A stretch of DNA of 64,000 nucleotides, taken from NCBI GenBank assembly GCA_029961685.1, contig JARWKL010000007.1, positions 10,873,406 through 10,937,405 of the forward strand, in the 5' to 3' direction. Below the pieces are notes generated by a model, which did not search any database, was not told the origin of the DNA, and saw only the letters and a list, made by a program, of their open reading frames with translations. The DNA comes from Aristolochia californica. Its lineage: Eukaryota; Streptophyta; Magnoliopsida; Piperales; Aristolochiaceae. Position 1 is the stretch's first letter; each line of letters begins with the position of its first letter. Shown one piece after another: positions 10,021 to 21,554 of the stretch. Both the position numbers and the translations under genes were made by a program.

Positions 10021-11030
10021 GAAATCTCTTTCTTTTAAAACTCCAAGCTATCAAGGTTGAACTAGTGGAATTTCCCAAACTTGGATATCAAAACTTTTGT
10101 GTTCATTTGTGGTGTGTGAATAAATTTTCTTTGCTTACATTTATTGTTGTTCTAAATTTTTTGGAAACATAAACTCTAAAATTTTCATTTTGTTGTGATC
10201 TGTTTGCCTTTATCTTTTTTGTTTACCAGAGATAAATGGAAAAGTGAGAAATTAAGTTTTGATTTAAGGAAAAATTGTATATCTAAAATGGAAATGCACA
10301 AATGTAGAGAGAGATAATTCCAAAAAGTGTCTGTAACTTTTAGGGATTTTAAACTCTTTCTAGTTTTTATATATCTGGTTTTTCAATCGTCGGGAAACAA
10401 AGGGGGTGTCAACATGTTTTAAGCACGCATATCCACATTCAAAACATGTGCATGATCAATTAAAAATCTCTTTCTTATAAAATTCCATCCTATAATGGTT
10501 GAACAAGTGGAATTTCCCAAACTTGGATATGAAAACTTTTGTGGTCATTTGTGGTGTGTGAATAAATTTTCTTTGCTTACATTTGTTGTTGTTTCAAATT
10601 TTTTGCATACATAAACTCTAAAATTTTCATTTTGTTGTGATCTGTTTGTCATTATCTTTTTTGTTTACGAGAGATAAAGGGAAAAATGAAAACTTTTTTG
10701 TTTTAAGGAAAAAGTGTACATCTAAAATGGAAATGGACAAGTGTAGAGAGAGATAATTATAAAAAAGTGTCTGTAACTTTTAGGGATTGTAAACTCTTTC
10801 TAGTTTTTACATATTAGGGTTTGCAATTGTCGGTAAACAAAGGGGAGACGGAGGAACTTTAAGCTAAGTGTTGACTCCCAATCCGTAAGTCATTCCCTAC
10901 AAAAATATAGCCCGTTTCACAAGATTGACCAATAAATCACTTTACAATCATCTATGATTGTTAGGTCAACTTTTATGTAAATGGGCAAAATAATGGCTTG
11001 TTTGGCTCAGGTAAATATCCCACCGCACCC
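10021..11030 (+). repeat. Degenerate left edge of the satellite array
   Basis: The array starts in mid-monomer at gaaatctctttctt. Two truncated units follow. At about 10,407 the text jumps from aaagggggtg to aacatgtttt, losing roughly 275 bp. At about 11,030 it jumps from caccgcaccc to acttttgtgttc, losing roughly 200 bp. Broken end monomers are typical where unequal exchange no longer homogenises an array. Confidence 0.85.
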
Positions 11031-14000
11031 ACTTTTGTGTTCATTTGTGGTATGTGAATAAATTTTCTTTGCTTACATTTGTTATTTTTCTAAATTTTTT
11101 GCATACATAATTTGTAAAATTTTCATTTTTTTTGTTCTATTTGCCTTATCTTTTTTGTTTACGAGAAATAAAGGGAAAAAAGTGAAAACTCAATTTTTAA
11201 TTAAGAAAAAAGTATACATCTAAAATGAAAATGCAATAATGTAGAGAGAGATAATTCCAAAAAATGTCTACAACTTTTAGGGATTGTAAACTCTTTCTAG
11301 TTTTTATATATCAGATTTTGCAATCGCCGGGAAACAAAGGGGGAGGCGGGGGAATTTTTATGTGAGTGTTGACTCCCAATCCATAAGTCATTGCTTACAA
11401 AAGTATAACCCGTTACGCATGATTGACCGATAAATCACTTTACAATCATCTATGATTGTTTGGTCAACATTTTTGTAACTGGGCAAAAAAATGGCATGGT
11501 TGGCTCGAGTAAATATCCCACCTCACCAAAACTTGAGAATTTAATGAGGTTTGGATCCATAGGTCATCTGCATCTTTAACATGTTTCAAGCATGCCTATC
11601 CAAATTGAAAACATGTGTAGTATCAATTAGAAATCACTTTCTTATAAAATTCCAAGCTATCAGGGTTGAACTAGTGGAATTTCCAAAACATGGATATCAA
11701 AACTTTTGTGTTCATATTTGGTGTGTGAATAAGGTTTCTTTGCTTACATTTGTTGATGTTCTAAATTTTTTGCATAGATAAATTCTAAAATTTTCATTTT
11801 TTTGTGATATGTCTGCCTTTCTCGTTTTTGTTTACGAGAGATAAAGGGAAAAGTGAGAACTCAAGTTTTGATTTAAGGAAAAAGTATTCATCTATAATGG
11901 AAATGTAATAGTGTAGAGAGAGATAATTTGAAAAACTGTTTGTAAATTTTAGGGATTGTAAACTCTTTCTAGTTTTTATATATCGGGTTTTGTAATCGTC
12001 GGGCAACAAAGAGGGAGAGGGCAAAACTTTTAGCTGAGTGTTGACTCTCAATCCATCAGTCATTTCTTAAAAGTATATAGCCCACTACGCATGATTGACA
12101 TATAAATCATTTTACAATCATCTATGATTGTTAGGTCAACTTTTTTTGTAAATGGGCAAAATAATGGCTTGTTTGGCTCGGGTAAATAACCCACCACGCC
12201 CAAACTATAGAGTTTAATGAGGTTTGGAACCGTAGGTCATCTGCATCTTTAACATGTTTCTAGCATGCATATCCACAATTAAAACATGTGTAGGATCAAT
12301 TAGAAATCTTTTTCATATAAACTTCCAAGCTATCAGGGTAGAACTAGTCGAATTTCCAAAAATTGGATATCAAAACTTTTGTGTTCAATTATAGTGTGTG
12401 AATAAATTTTCTTTTCTTACATTTGTTGTTGTTCAAATCTTTTTTCATACATAAACTCTAAAATTTTCAATTTGTTGCGATCTGTTTGCCATTATCTTTT
12501 ATGTTTATGAGAGATAAGGGGAAAAGTAAAAACTCAAGTTTTGATTTCAGAAAAAAGTATACATCTAAAATGGAAATGCACCAGTGTAGAGAGAGATAAT
12601 TTAAAAAATTGTCTGTAACTTTTAGGGATTGTAAACTCTTTTTAGTTTTTATATATAGAGTTTTGCAATCGTCGAGAAACAAAGGGGGAGGCGGTGAAAT
12701 TTTTAGCTGAGTGTTGACTCCCAATCCAACAATCATTTCTGACAAAAATATAGACTATTATACATGATTGACCGATAAATCACTTTACAGTCATCTATGA
12801 TTGTTAGGTCAGTTTTTTTGTAAATGGGAAAAATAATGGCTTGTTTGGCTCGGGTAAATATCCCACCACACCCAAACTCGAGAATTTAATAAGGTTTGGA
12901 TCCGTAGGTCATCTGCATCTTTAACATGTTTGAGCACGCATATCCACAATTAAAACCTATGCAAGATCAATTAGAAATCTCTTTCTTATAAACTTCCAAG
13001 CTATCAGGGTCGAACTAGTGGAATATCCAATACTAGGATATCAAAACTTTTGCGTTCATTTGTGGTGTGTGAATAAATTTTCTTTTCTTAGATTTTGTTG
13101 ATGTTCTAAATTTTTTGCATACATAAACTCTAAAATTTTCATTTTGTAGTGATCTATTTGCCTTTATCATTTTTGTTTACGAGAGATAAAGGGAAAAGTG
13201 AAAACTCAATTTTTATTTAAGGAAAAACTATACATCTAAAATGGAAATGCACAAATATAGAGAGAGATAATTGCAAAAAATGTCTGTAACTTTTATGGAT
13301 TGTAAACTCCTTCTAGTTTTTATATATCATGTTTTGCAATCGTCGGGAAATAAAGGGGGAGGCGGGGAATTTTTAGCTAAGTGTTGACTCCCAATCCATA
13401 AGTCATTTCTTACAAAAAAATAGCCCGTTACACATGATTGACCAATAAATCACTTCACAATCATCTATGATTGTTAGGTCAGTTTTTGGTAAATTGGCAA
13501 AATAATGGCTTGTTTAGCTCGGGTAAATATCTCACTGCACCCAAACTTGAGAATTTAATGATTTTTGGATGCGCAGGTCATCTACATCTTTAACATGTTT
13601 CAACCATGCATATCCTCATTTAAAACATGTGCAAGATCAATTACAAATCTCTTTCTTATAAAATTCCAAGTTATCAGGGTTGAACTAGTGGGATTTCCCA
13701 AACTTGGATATAAGAACTTTTGTGTTCAATTGTGGTGTGTGAATAAATTTTCTTTGCTTATATTTTTTGTTGTTCTAAAGTTTTTGCATACATCAACTCT
13801 AAAATTTTTATTTTGTTGTGAACTGTTTGCCTTTATCTTTTTTGTTTACGAGAGTTAACGGGAAAAGTGAAAACTCAATTTTTGATTTAAGGAAAAAGTA
13901 TACATCTAAAATAGAAATGCACGAATGTAGAGAGAGATAATTCCAAAAAGTGTCTGTAACTTTTAGGGATTGTAAACTCTTTCTAGTTTTTATATATCAT

Positions 14001-17000
14001 GTTTTGCAATCGTCGGGAAATAAAGGGGGAGGCGGAGAATTTTTAGCTGAGTGTTGACTCCCAATCCATAAGTGATTTCTTACAAAAAAGTAGCCTATTA
14101 CGCATGATTGACCGATAAATCACTTTGCAATCATCTATGATTGTTAGGTCAGTTTTTGGTAAATAGGCAAAATAATGGCTTGTTTACTTGGGTAAATATC
14201 TCACTGCATCCAAACTTGAGAATTTAATGATTTTTGGATCCGCAGGTCATCTGCATCTTTAAAATGTTTCAAGCATGCATATCCTCATTTAAAACATGAG
14301 CAGGATCAATTACAAATCTCTTTCTTATAAAATTCCATGTTACCAGGGTTGAACCAGTGGAATTTCCCTAACTTGGATATAAAAACTTTTGTGTTCAATT
14401 GTGGTGTGTGAATAAATTTTCTTTGCTTATATTTTTTGCTGTTCTAAAGTTTTTGCATACATCAACTCTAAAATTTTTATTTTGTAGTGAAATGTTTGCC
14501 TTTATCTTTTTTGTTTACGAGAGTTAATGGGAAAAGTGAAAACTCAAGTTTTGATTTAAGGAAAAAGTATACATCTAAAATGGAAACGCACAAATGTAGA
14601 GAGAGATAATTCCAAAAAATGTCTGTAACTTTTAGGTATAGTAAACTGTTTCAAGTTTTGATATATCAGGTTATGCAATCGTCAAGAAACAAAGGGGGAG
14701 GCGGGGGAATTTTTAGCTAAGTGTTGACTCCCAATCCATAAGTAATTTCTTACAAAAATATACCCCGTCATGCATGATTGACCGCTAAATCACTTTACAA
14801 TCATCTATGATTGTTTGGACAGCTTTTTTGTAAATGGGCAAAATAATGGCTTGTTTGGCTCGGGTAAATATCCAACCGCACCCAAACTTGATAATTTCAT
14901 GAATTTTGGATCCGTAGCTCATTTGCGTCTTTAACTTGTTTCAAGCATGCATATCTAAATTTAAAACATGTGCATGATCAATTAGAAATCTCTTTCTTAT
15001 AAAATTCCAAGCTATTAGGGTTGAACAAGTGGAATTTCGAAAACTTGGATATCAAAACTTTTGTGCTCATTTGTGTTGTGTGAATAAATTTTCTTAGCTT
15101 ACATTTGTTGTTGTTCTAAATTTTTTGCATACTTAAAGTCTAAAATTTTCATTTTGTTGTGATCTGTTTGCCTTATCTTTTTTGTTTACGAGAGATAAAG
15201 AGGGAAAAAACAAGAAACTCTAGTTTTGATTTAAGGAAAAAGTATACTTCTAAAATGGAAATGCACAAATGTAGAGAGAAATAATTTAGAAAAGTGTCTG
15301 TAACTTTTAGGGATTGTAAACTCTTTCTAGTTTTTATATATCATTTTTTACAATCGTCGGGAAACAAAGGGGGAGGCGGGGGAATTTTTAGCTGAGTGTT
15401 GACTCCCAATCCATCAGTCATTTCTTACAAAAATATAGCACGTTACACATGATTGACCGATAAGTCACTTTACAATCATCTATCATGTTAGGTCAGTTTT
15501 TTTTCAATTGGCAAAATAATGGCTTGTTTGCCTTTGGTAAATATCCCACCACCCCCAAACTTGTGAATTTAATGAGGTTTGGATCCGTAGGTCATCTGGA
15601 TCTTTAACATGTTTCAAGCCTGCTTATCCGCATTTAAAACATGTGCAGGATCAATAGAAATTTCTTTCTTATAAAATTCCAAGCTATCAAGGTTGAACTA
15701 TTGGAATTTTCCAAACATGGATATCAAAACTTTTGTGTTCATTTCTGGTGTGTGAATAAATTTTCTTAGCTTACATTTGTTGTTGTTCTAAATTTTTTGC
15801 ATACATAAACTCTAATATTGTCATTTTGTTGTGATATGTTTGCCTTTATCTTTTATGTTTACGAGAGATAAAGGGAAAAGTGAAAACCGAAGTTTTGATT
15901 TAAGGAAAAAGTATACATCTAAAATGGAACTGCACAAGAGTAGAGAGAGATAATTCCAAAAAATTTCTATAACTTTTAAGGATTGTAAACTCTTTCTAGT
16001 TTTGCAACCATCGGGAAACAAAGGGGGAGGCAGCGGAATTTTTAGTTGAGTGTTGACTCCCAATCCAAAAGTCATTTTTGACAAAAATATAGCCCGTTAC
16101 GCATGATTGACCGATAAATCAGTTTACAATCATATATGATTGTTAGGTCAACGTTTTTGTAAATGGGCAAAATATTGGCTTGTTTGGTTCGGGTAAATAT
16201 CCTACTGCACCCAAATTAGAGAATTTAATGAGGTTTGGATCCGTAGGTCATCTGCATCTTTAACATGTTTCAAGCATGCATATCCACAAATAAAACATGT
16301 GCAGGATCAATTAGAAATCTCTTGCTTATAAACTTCCAAGCTATCAGGGTCGAACTAGTGGAATTTCCAAAACTAGGATATCAAAACTTTTGTGTTCATT
16401 TGTGGTGTGTGAATAAATTTTATTTTCTTACATTTGTTGTTGTTCTAAATTTTTTGCTTACATAAACTCTAAAATTTTCATTTTGTTGTGATTTGTTTGC
16501 CTTTATCTTTTTTGTTTACGTGAGATAACGGGAAAAGGGAAAACTCAATTTTGATTTTAAGGAAAAAGTATACATCTAAAATCGAAAGGCACAAGTGTAG
16601 AGAGAGATAATTCCAAAAAGTGTTTGTAACTTTTAGGGATAGTAAACTCTTTCTAGTTTTTATATATTGGGTTTTCCAATCGTCGGGTAACAAAGGGGGA
16701 GGCGGGGGATTTTTTAGCTAAGTGTCGACTCCGAATTCATAAGTCATTTCTTAAAAAAATAGAGCCCGTTACACATGATTGACCGATAAATCACTTTAAA
16801 GTCATCTATGATTATTAGGTAAGTTTTTTTGTAAATGGGCAAAATAATGGCTTGTTTGGCTCGGGCAAATATCCCACTGCACCCAAAGTTGAGAATTTAA
16901 TGATGTTTGGATCCGTAGGTCATGTGCATCTTTAACATGTTTCAAGCTTGCATATCCACATTTAAAACATGTGCAGGATCAATTACGAATCTCGTTCTTA

Positions 17001-17137
17001 TAAAATTCCATGCTATCTGGGTTGAACTAGTGGAATTTCTTAAACTTGGCTATCAAAAATTTTTTCTTCATTTGTTGTGGGTGAATAAATTTTTTTTGCT
17101 TTTATTTGATGTTGTTCTAAATTTTTTACATACATAA
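11031..17137 (+). repeat. Regular satellite block, nine monomers
   Basis: Anchors fall every 669-673 bp from 11,581 to 16,937, except one step of 656 bp, caused mainly by a deletion near 16,000. Units 13,595 and 14,264 are especially alike (both with gatttttggat before the anchor and catcaactct after), so they look like a recent tandem duplication. Confidence 0.9.
11581..12253 (+). repeat. Reference satellite monomer (673 bp)
   Basis: A representative full monomer, starting at the anchor. Landmarks in order are: a hairpin with arms acatgttt/aaacatgt (11,579-11,616, about 22-base loop); gttgaactagtggaattt; a T-rich stretch with tttacgagagataaaggg; cggaaatg-like purine-rich text with gtagagagagataat; a G-rich tract near 12,010 (usually gggggaggcggggg in other units); ttgactcccaatcc; and the near-palindrome acaatcatctatgattgt at 12,114-12,131. 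The last has 8-base perfect arms around CT. These landmarks recur in nearly every copy. Confidence 0.9.
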
Positions 17138-17272
17138 TGTTAAGCACCTAGCCAATACTACCCAAAAGACCGGCCTGTTAGGAGTGGAAGACATAGGTAC
17201 TCAACCCAGGACCATAACTGCCTAGCCCATACTAGGGTCGTGTTATGGGCCAGCCAATACCAGTCCATAACA

Positions 17273-17285
17273 CCACACCCCCCAT
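17273..17285 (-). promoter_or_regulatory. Polypurine tract of the TRIM
   Basis: On the minus strand ATGGGGGGTGTGG lies directly before the 3' terminal repeat start TGTTATGG. This is the expected plus-strand priming site and sets the orientation. Confidence 0.75.
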
Positions 17286-17422
17286 TGCGAGCCGACGACC
17301 ACGGCGGCACACCGACACTAACCCGACCCAAGGATTACATGAGGACCTATCAGTATTCACACCTTTTTGTGATTAATCCAGCCTATGCGCCCACCGGGAT
17401 TCGAACTCGCTATCGAGCGCTA

Positions 17423-17434
17423 GCTCTGATACCA
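17423..17434 (-). promoter_or_regulatory. Primer-binding site of the TRIM (initiator tRNA-Met)
   Basis: The plus strand reads GCTCTGATACCA, identical to the 3' end of plant initiator tRNA-Met. It lies two bases inside the terminal repeat that starts at 17,437, so reverse transcription would read on the minus strand. Confidence 0.88.
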
Positions 17435-17571
17435 AATGTTAAGCACCTAGCCAATACCACCCAAAAGACCGGCCTGTTAGGAGCGGAAGACATAGGTACT
17501 CAACCCAGGACAGTAATGGCCTAGCCCATACTAGGGTCGTGTTATGGGCCAGCCCATACCAGTCCATAACA

Positions 17572-20500
17572 GATAAACTCTAAAATTTTTTTTTGGTTGT
17601 GATCTGTTTGCCATTACCTTTTTTGTTTACATGAGATAAAGGGAAAAGTAAAAACTCAAGTTTTGATTTAAGAAAAAAATATACAATTAAAAAGAAGTTC
17701 ACAAATGTAGAGAGAGATATTTCCAAAAAGTTTATGTAACTTTTAGGGATTGTAAACTCTTTCTAGTTTTTATATATCAGGTTTTGTAATCATCGGGAAA
17801 CAAAGGGGGAGGCGGGGGAATTTTTAGCTGAGTGTTGACTCCTTATCCATAAGTAATGTCTTACAAAAATATAGCCCGTTACACATGATTGACCGATAAA
17901 TCACTATACAATTATCTATGATTGTTAGGTCAACATTTTTGTAAATGGGCAAAATAATGGCTTGTTTGGCTTGAGTAAATATCCAACCGCATCCGAGCTT
18001 GAGAATTTAATGAGGTTTGGATCCGTAGGTCATCTGCATCTGTAACATGTTTCAAGCATGCATATCCACATTTAAAACATGTACATGATCAATCAAAAAT
18101 ATCTTTCTTATAAAATTCCAAGATATGTGGGTTGAACTAGTGGTATTTCCATAATCTGGATATCAAACCTTTTGTGTTCATTTGTGGTGTGTGAATAAAT
18201 TTTCTTTGCTTACTTTTGTTGTTGTTGTAAATTTTTTGCACACATAAACTCTAAAATTTTCATTTTGTTGTGATCTATTTACCTTTATCATTTTTGTTTA
18301 CGAGAGATAAGGGGCAAAGTCAAAATTGAAGTTTTGATTCGAGGAAAAAGTATACATCTAAAATGGAAATGAACAAATGTATAGAGAGATAATTCCAAAA
18401 AGTGTCTGTAACTTTTAAGGATTGTAAAATCTTTCTAGTTTTTATATATCTTGTTTGGCAATCGTCGGGAAACAAAGGGGGAGGCGGGGGAATTTTTAGG
18501 TGAGTGTTGACTCCCAATCCATAAGTCATTCTTATAAAAATATAGCCCGTTACGCATGATTGACTGATAAATCACTTTACAATCATCTATGATTGTTAGG
18601 TCAGCTTTTTAGTAAATGCACAAAATAATGCCTTGTTTGGCTCGAGTAAATATCCCACCGCACCCAAACTTGAGAATTTAATGGGGATTGGATCCGTAGG
18701 TCATCTGCATCTTTAACATGTTTCAAGAATGCGTATCCACATTTCAAACTTGTGCAAGATCAATTAGAATTATCTTTATTATCAAATTCCAATTTATCAG
18801 GGGTGAACTAGTGGAAATTCCCAAACTTGGATATCAAACCTTTTGTGTACTTTTGTGGTGTGTGAATAAATTTTTTTACTTAAATTTGTTACTGTTCTAA
18901 ATTTTTTTCCACACATAAACTCTTAAATTTTCTTTTTGTTATGATGTGTTTGCCATTATCTGTTTTGTTTATGTGAGATAAAGGGAAAAATAAAAACTCA
19001 AGTTTTGATTTAAGGCAAAAATATACAATTAAAATTGAAAATCACAAATGTAGAGAGAGAAATTTCCAAATTTTTTTTGTAACTTTTAGGGATTGTAAAC
19101 TCTTTCTAGTTTTTATATATAAGGTTTTACAATTGTCGGGAAACAAAGTGAGAGGTAGGGGAATTTTTAACTGAGTGTTGGCTCCCAATCCATAAGTAAT
19201 TTCTTACAAAAATATAGCCCGTTACGCATGATTAACCGATAAATCACTTTAAAATCATCTATGATTGTAAGGTGAGATTTTTTTGTAATTGGGAAAATAA
19301 TGGATTTTTTGGCTCGGTTAAATATCCCACCGTACCCAAACTTTACAATTTAATGAGGTTTGGATCCGTAGGTCATCTGCATCTGTAACATATTTCAAGC
19401 ATGCATATCGACATTTAAAACATGTGTAGGATCAATCAAAAATCTCTTTCTTATAAAATTTCAAGCTATGAGGGTTGAACTTGTGGAATTTCCGAAACAT
19501 GGATATCAAACCTTTTGTGTTCATTTGTGGTGTGTGAATAAATTTTCATTGCTTACCTTTGTTGTTGTTCTAAATTTTTTGCACACATAATCTTCAAAAT
19601 TTTCATTTTGTTGTGATCTGTTTGCCTTTATCTTTTTTGTTTACGAGAGATAAAGGGAAAAGTGAAAACTCAAATTTTGATTTAAGTGAAAAGTATACAT
19701 CTAAAATTGAAATGCACAAATGCAGAGAGAGATAATTCCAAAAAGTGTCTGTAACTTTGAGGGATACTAAACTCTTTCTAGTTTTTATATATTAGGTTTT
19801 GCAATCGTCAGGAAACAAAGGGGTAGGCGGGGGAATTTTTAGCTGAGTGTTGACTCCCAATCCTTACGTCATTTCATACAAAAATATTGGCCGTTACTCA
19901 TGATTGACAGATAAATCACTCTACAATCTTCTATGAATGTTAGGTCAACTTTTTGGTAAATGGGCAAAATATTGGCTTGTTTGGCTCGGGTAAATTTCCC
20001 ACCGCACCCAAACTTGGGAATATAATGAGGTTTGGATCCATAGGTCATCTGCATCTCTAACATGTTTCAAGCATGCATATCCACATTTAATATATGTGCA
20101 ACATCAATTAGAAATTTCTTTCTTATAAAATTCCAAGCAATCAATGTTGAACTAGTAGAATTTCCCAAACATGGATTTCAAACCTTTTGTGTTCATGTGT
20201 GGTGTGTGAAAAAAAATTCTTTGCTTAAATTTGTTGTTATTCTAAATTTGTTGCACACAACAACTCTAAAATTTTATTTTTGTTCTGATTTGTTTGCCTT
20301 TATCTTTTTTGTTTACGCGAGATAAAGGGAGAAGTCAAAACACAGGTTTTGATTTAAGGAAAAAGTATACATCTAAAATGGAAACGCACAAATGTACTGA
20401 GAGATAATTCCAAAAAGTGTCTGTAACTTTTAGGGATTGTAAACTCTTTCTAGTTTTTATATATCTTGTTTTGCAATCGTCGGGAATTAAGGGGGAGGCG

Positions 20501-20588
20501 GGGGAATTTTTAGCTGAGAGTTGACTCCCAATCCGTAAGTCATATCTTACAAAAATATAGCCCATTTCGCATGATTGACTGATAAATC
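17572..20588 (+). repeat. Satellite block between the two insertions
   Basis: Anchors are at 18,047, 18,718, 19,390 and 20,062. The rest of the monomer broken by the TRIM resumes at 17,572. Two monomer types are present: one with atctaaaatggaaatgcac, and one with acaattaaaa followed by a purine-rich stretch and ttcacaaatg (17,690 and 19,030). The second type is also seen at 22,010, 23,890, 25,620, 42,370 and, inverted, near 38,860 and 40,480. Confidence 0.9.
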
Positions 20589-21554
20589 TGTTATGGACTC
20601 AATAAGACTGAGTCATCTACTTTACTTTTATTATTTATGTTGCTTTTAATTTCGAATTTTATTGATTTGTAATAAGACTTAAAGGTAGGGGTAGAATTGG
20701 GTTTTATAACCCTAACCTATGTTGATGTTAATTACCCTATTTAAGGGGTAAGGATGGAGAAATAAAGCAAGTTCGGAATTAGCATAATCTAGGGTAATTT
20801 AGGTTCCTTCTAGGCTCTCTATTCTAGGGTTCTTGGTGTGAACTCTCTTGGGGGTTTGCTGCATCCATTGGGGAGTCTTTGAGGAGATCTTGGAAGGAAA
20901 AGGAAGAGGAATTACCTTTCTCTTTCGAACTACAAGAGAGGTCATCTCTTTCATGAAAATTCTGGTTGCTGGATTGGTGTTGACGTCAAGAGGTATTTGG
21001 AGAAGGGTTGGCTTGAGCTAACCAGGAAGGAGGACGAATTCTGGTTGCTGGATTGGTGTTGATGTCAAGAGGTATCTGCTAATCTTATTCCAAGCATTAA
21101 GATTAGATTTATGTTTCTCTTTTACGTAAGGAACCAGTGCTGCATAAAATTGGAAACCCTACCTTGACGTGAGCCATAAGAAAGGGGGTTCCACGTTGGG
21201 GCCTCAAGGAGCTTCCTTGAATAGCTGGGTTCATTCATAATTAAGAAAAGGAAACTCCTTTTCAAGGGGAATGAATTCAGTAAAGGGAAAGGGGTTGTTC
21301 TTGAGTCATTACAGCAAGTAAAACCCTCTTGTCTTGAATCATAAAAGAGGAGTTTCATATCTGAGTGCTTAAACAGTCCTTTAACTTGCTTGTTGCATCT
21401 ATAATTGAGAAAAGGAAAATCATTTTCAATCCTAACATGAAAGGAGAAGTATAAGAGAGTTCTTTTCACCAAAACGTGATAAGAAACCCTCAAACAGTGC
21501 TGGATTCATATTCAACTTGCCGAGTTACTAGATCCATGGCTAGGGACCGTAACA
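20589..21554 (+). mobile_element. Solo LTR (966 bp) inserted in the satellite
   Basis: The insert begins TGTTATGGACTC and ends GACCGTAACA, with TG/CA ends inside a TGTTA/TAACA inverted repeat. It is flanked by a perfect 5-bp duplication aaatc (20,584-20,588 and 21,555-21,559). There is no primer site, polypurine tract or coding frame, so it is best read as a solo LTR. On the plus strand TATTTAAGG (20,739-20,747) and AATAAA (20,761-20,766) fit an LTR promoter and leader, and it resembles copia-type LTRs. Open frames inside it on the minus strand are not convincing. The uninterrupted site exists in a paralogous monomer (40,953-40,957). Confidence 0.87.
20959..21077 (+). repeat. 78-bp-spaced direct repeat inside the solo LTR
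   Basis: The stretch starting aattctggttgctggattgg at about 20,959 is repeated at 21,037 for about 40 bp with two or three changes. Further in, two looser copies of gagaaaaggaaa-like text occur near 21,245 and 21,410. Confidence 0.8.

Larger units (their letters stand above)
17138..17571 (-). mobile_element. TRIM element (434 bp) inserted in a satellite monomer
   Basis: Two direct terminal repeats of 135 bp (17,138-17,272 and 17,437-17,571), both TGTTAAGC...CCATAACA on the plus strand, flank a 164-bp internal region. Read on the minus strand, the 5' repeat (17,437-17,571) is followed after two bases by TGGTATCAGAGC, the primer site for initiator tRNA-Met. The 3' repeat is preceded by ATGGGGGGTGTGG, a polypurine tract. 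It has no coding capacity, so it depends on proteins of other elements. The flanks cataa and gataa are a 5-bp target duplication with one change. The two repeats differ at about 7 of 135 positions, so it is not very recent. It lacks the 5S-like segment of Cassandra. Confidence 0.9.

Noticed and set aside
17396..17434. A tRNA gene in the TRIM interior
   Set aside because: Only a B-box-like motif and the primer-site complement of a tRNA end are present. No cloverleaf with an A box and anticodon arm can be formed from the surrounding bases.
17138..17571. Cassandra-type TRIM or a SINE
   Set aside because: The terminal repeats show no 5S rRNA-like promoter boxes, and there is no poly-A or simple-repeat tail. 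The direct terminal repeats, primer site and polypurine tract make an ordinary TRIM the better reading.
21122..21493. 123-codon minus-strand frame in the solo LTR
   Set aside because: It has no recognisable domain, lies against the probable LTR transcription direction, and contains the internal repeats of the LTR.
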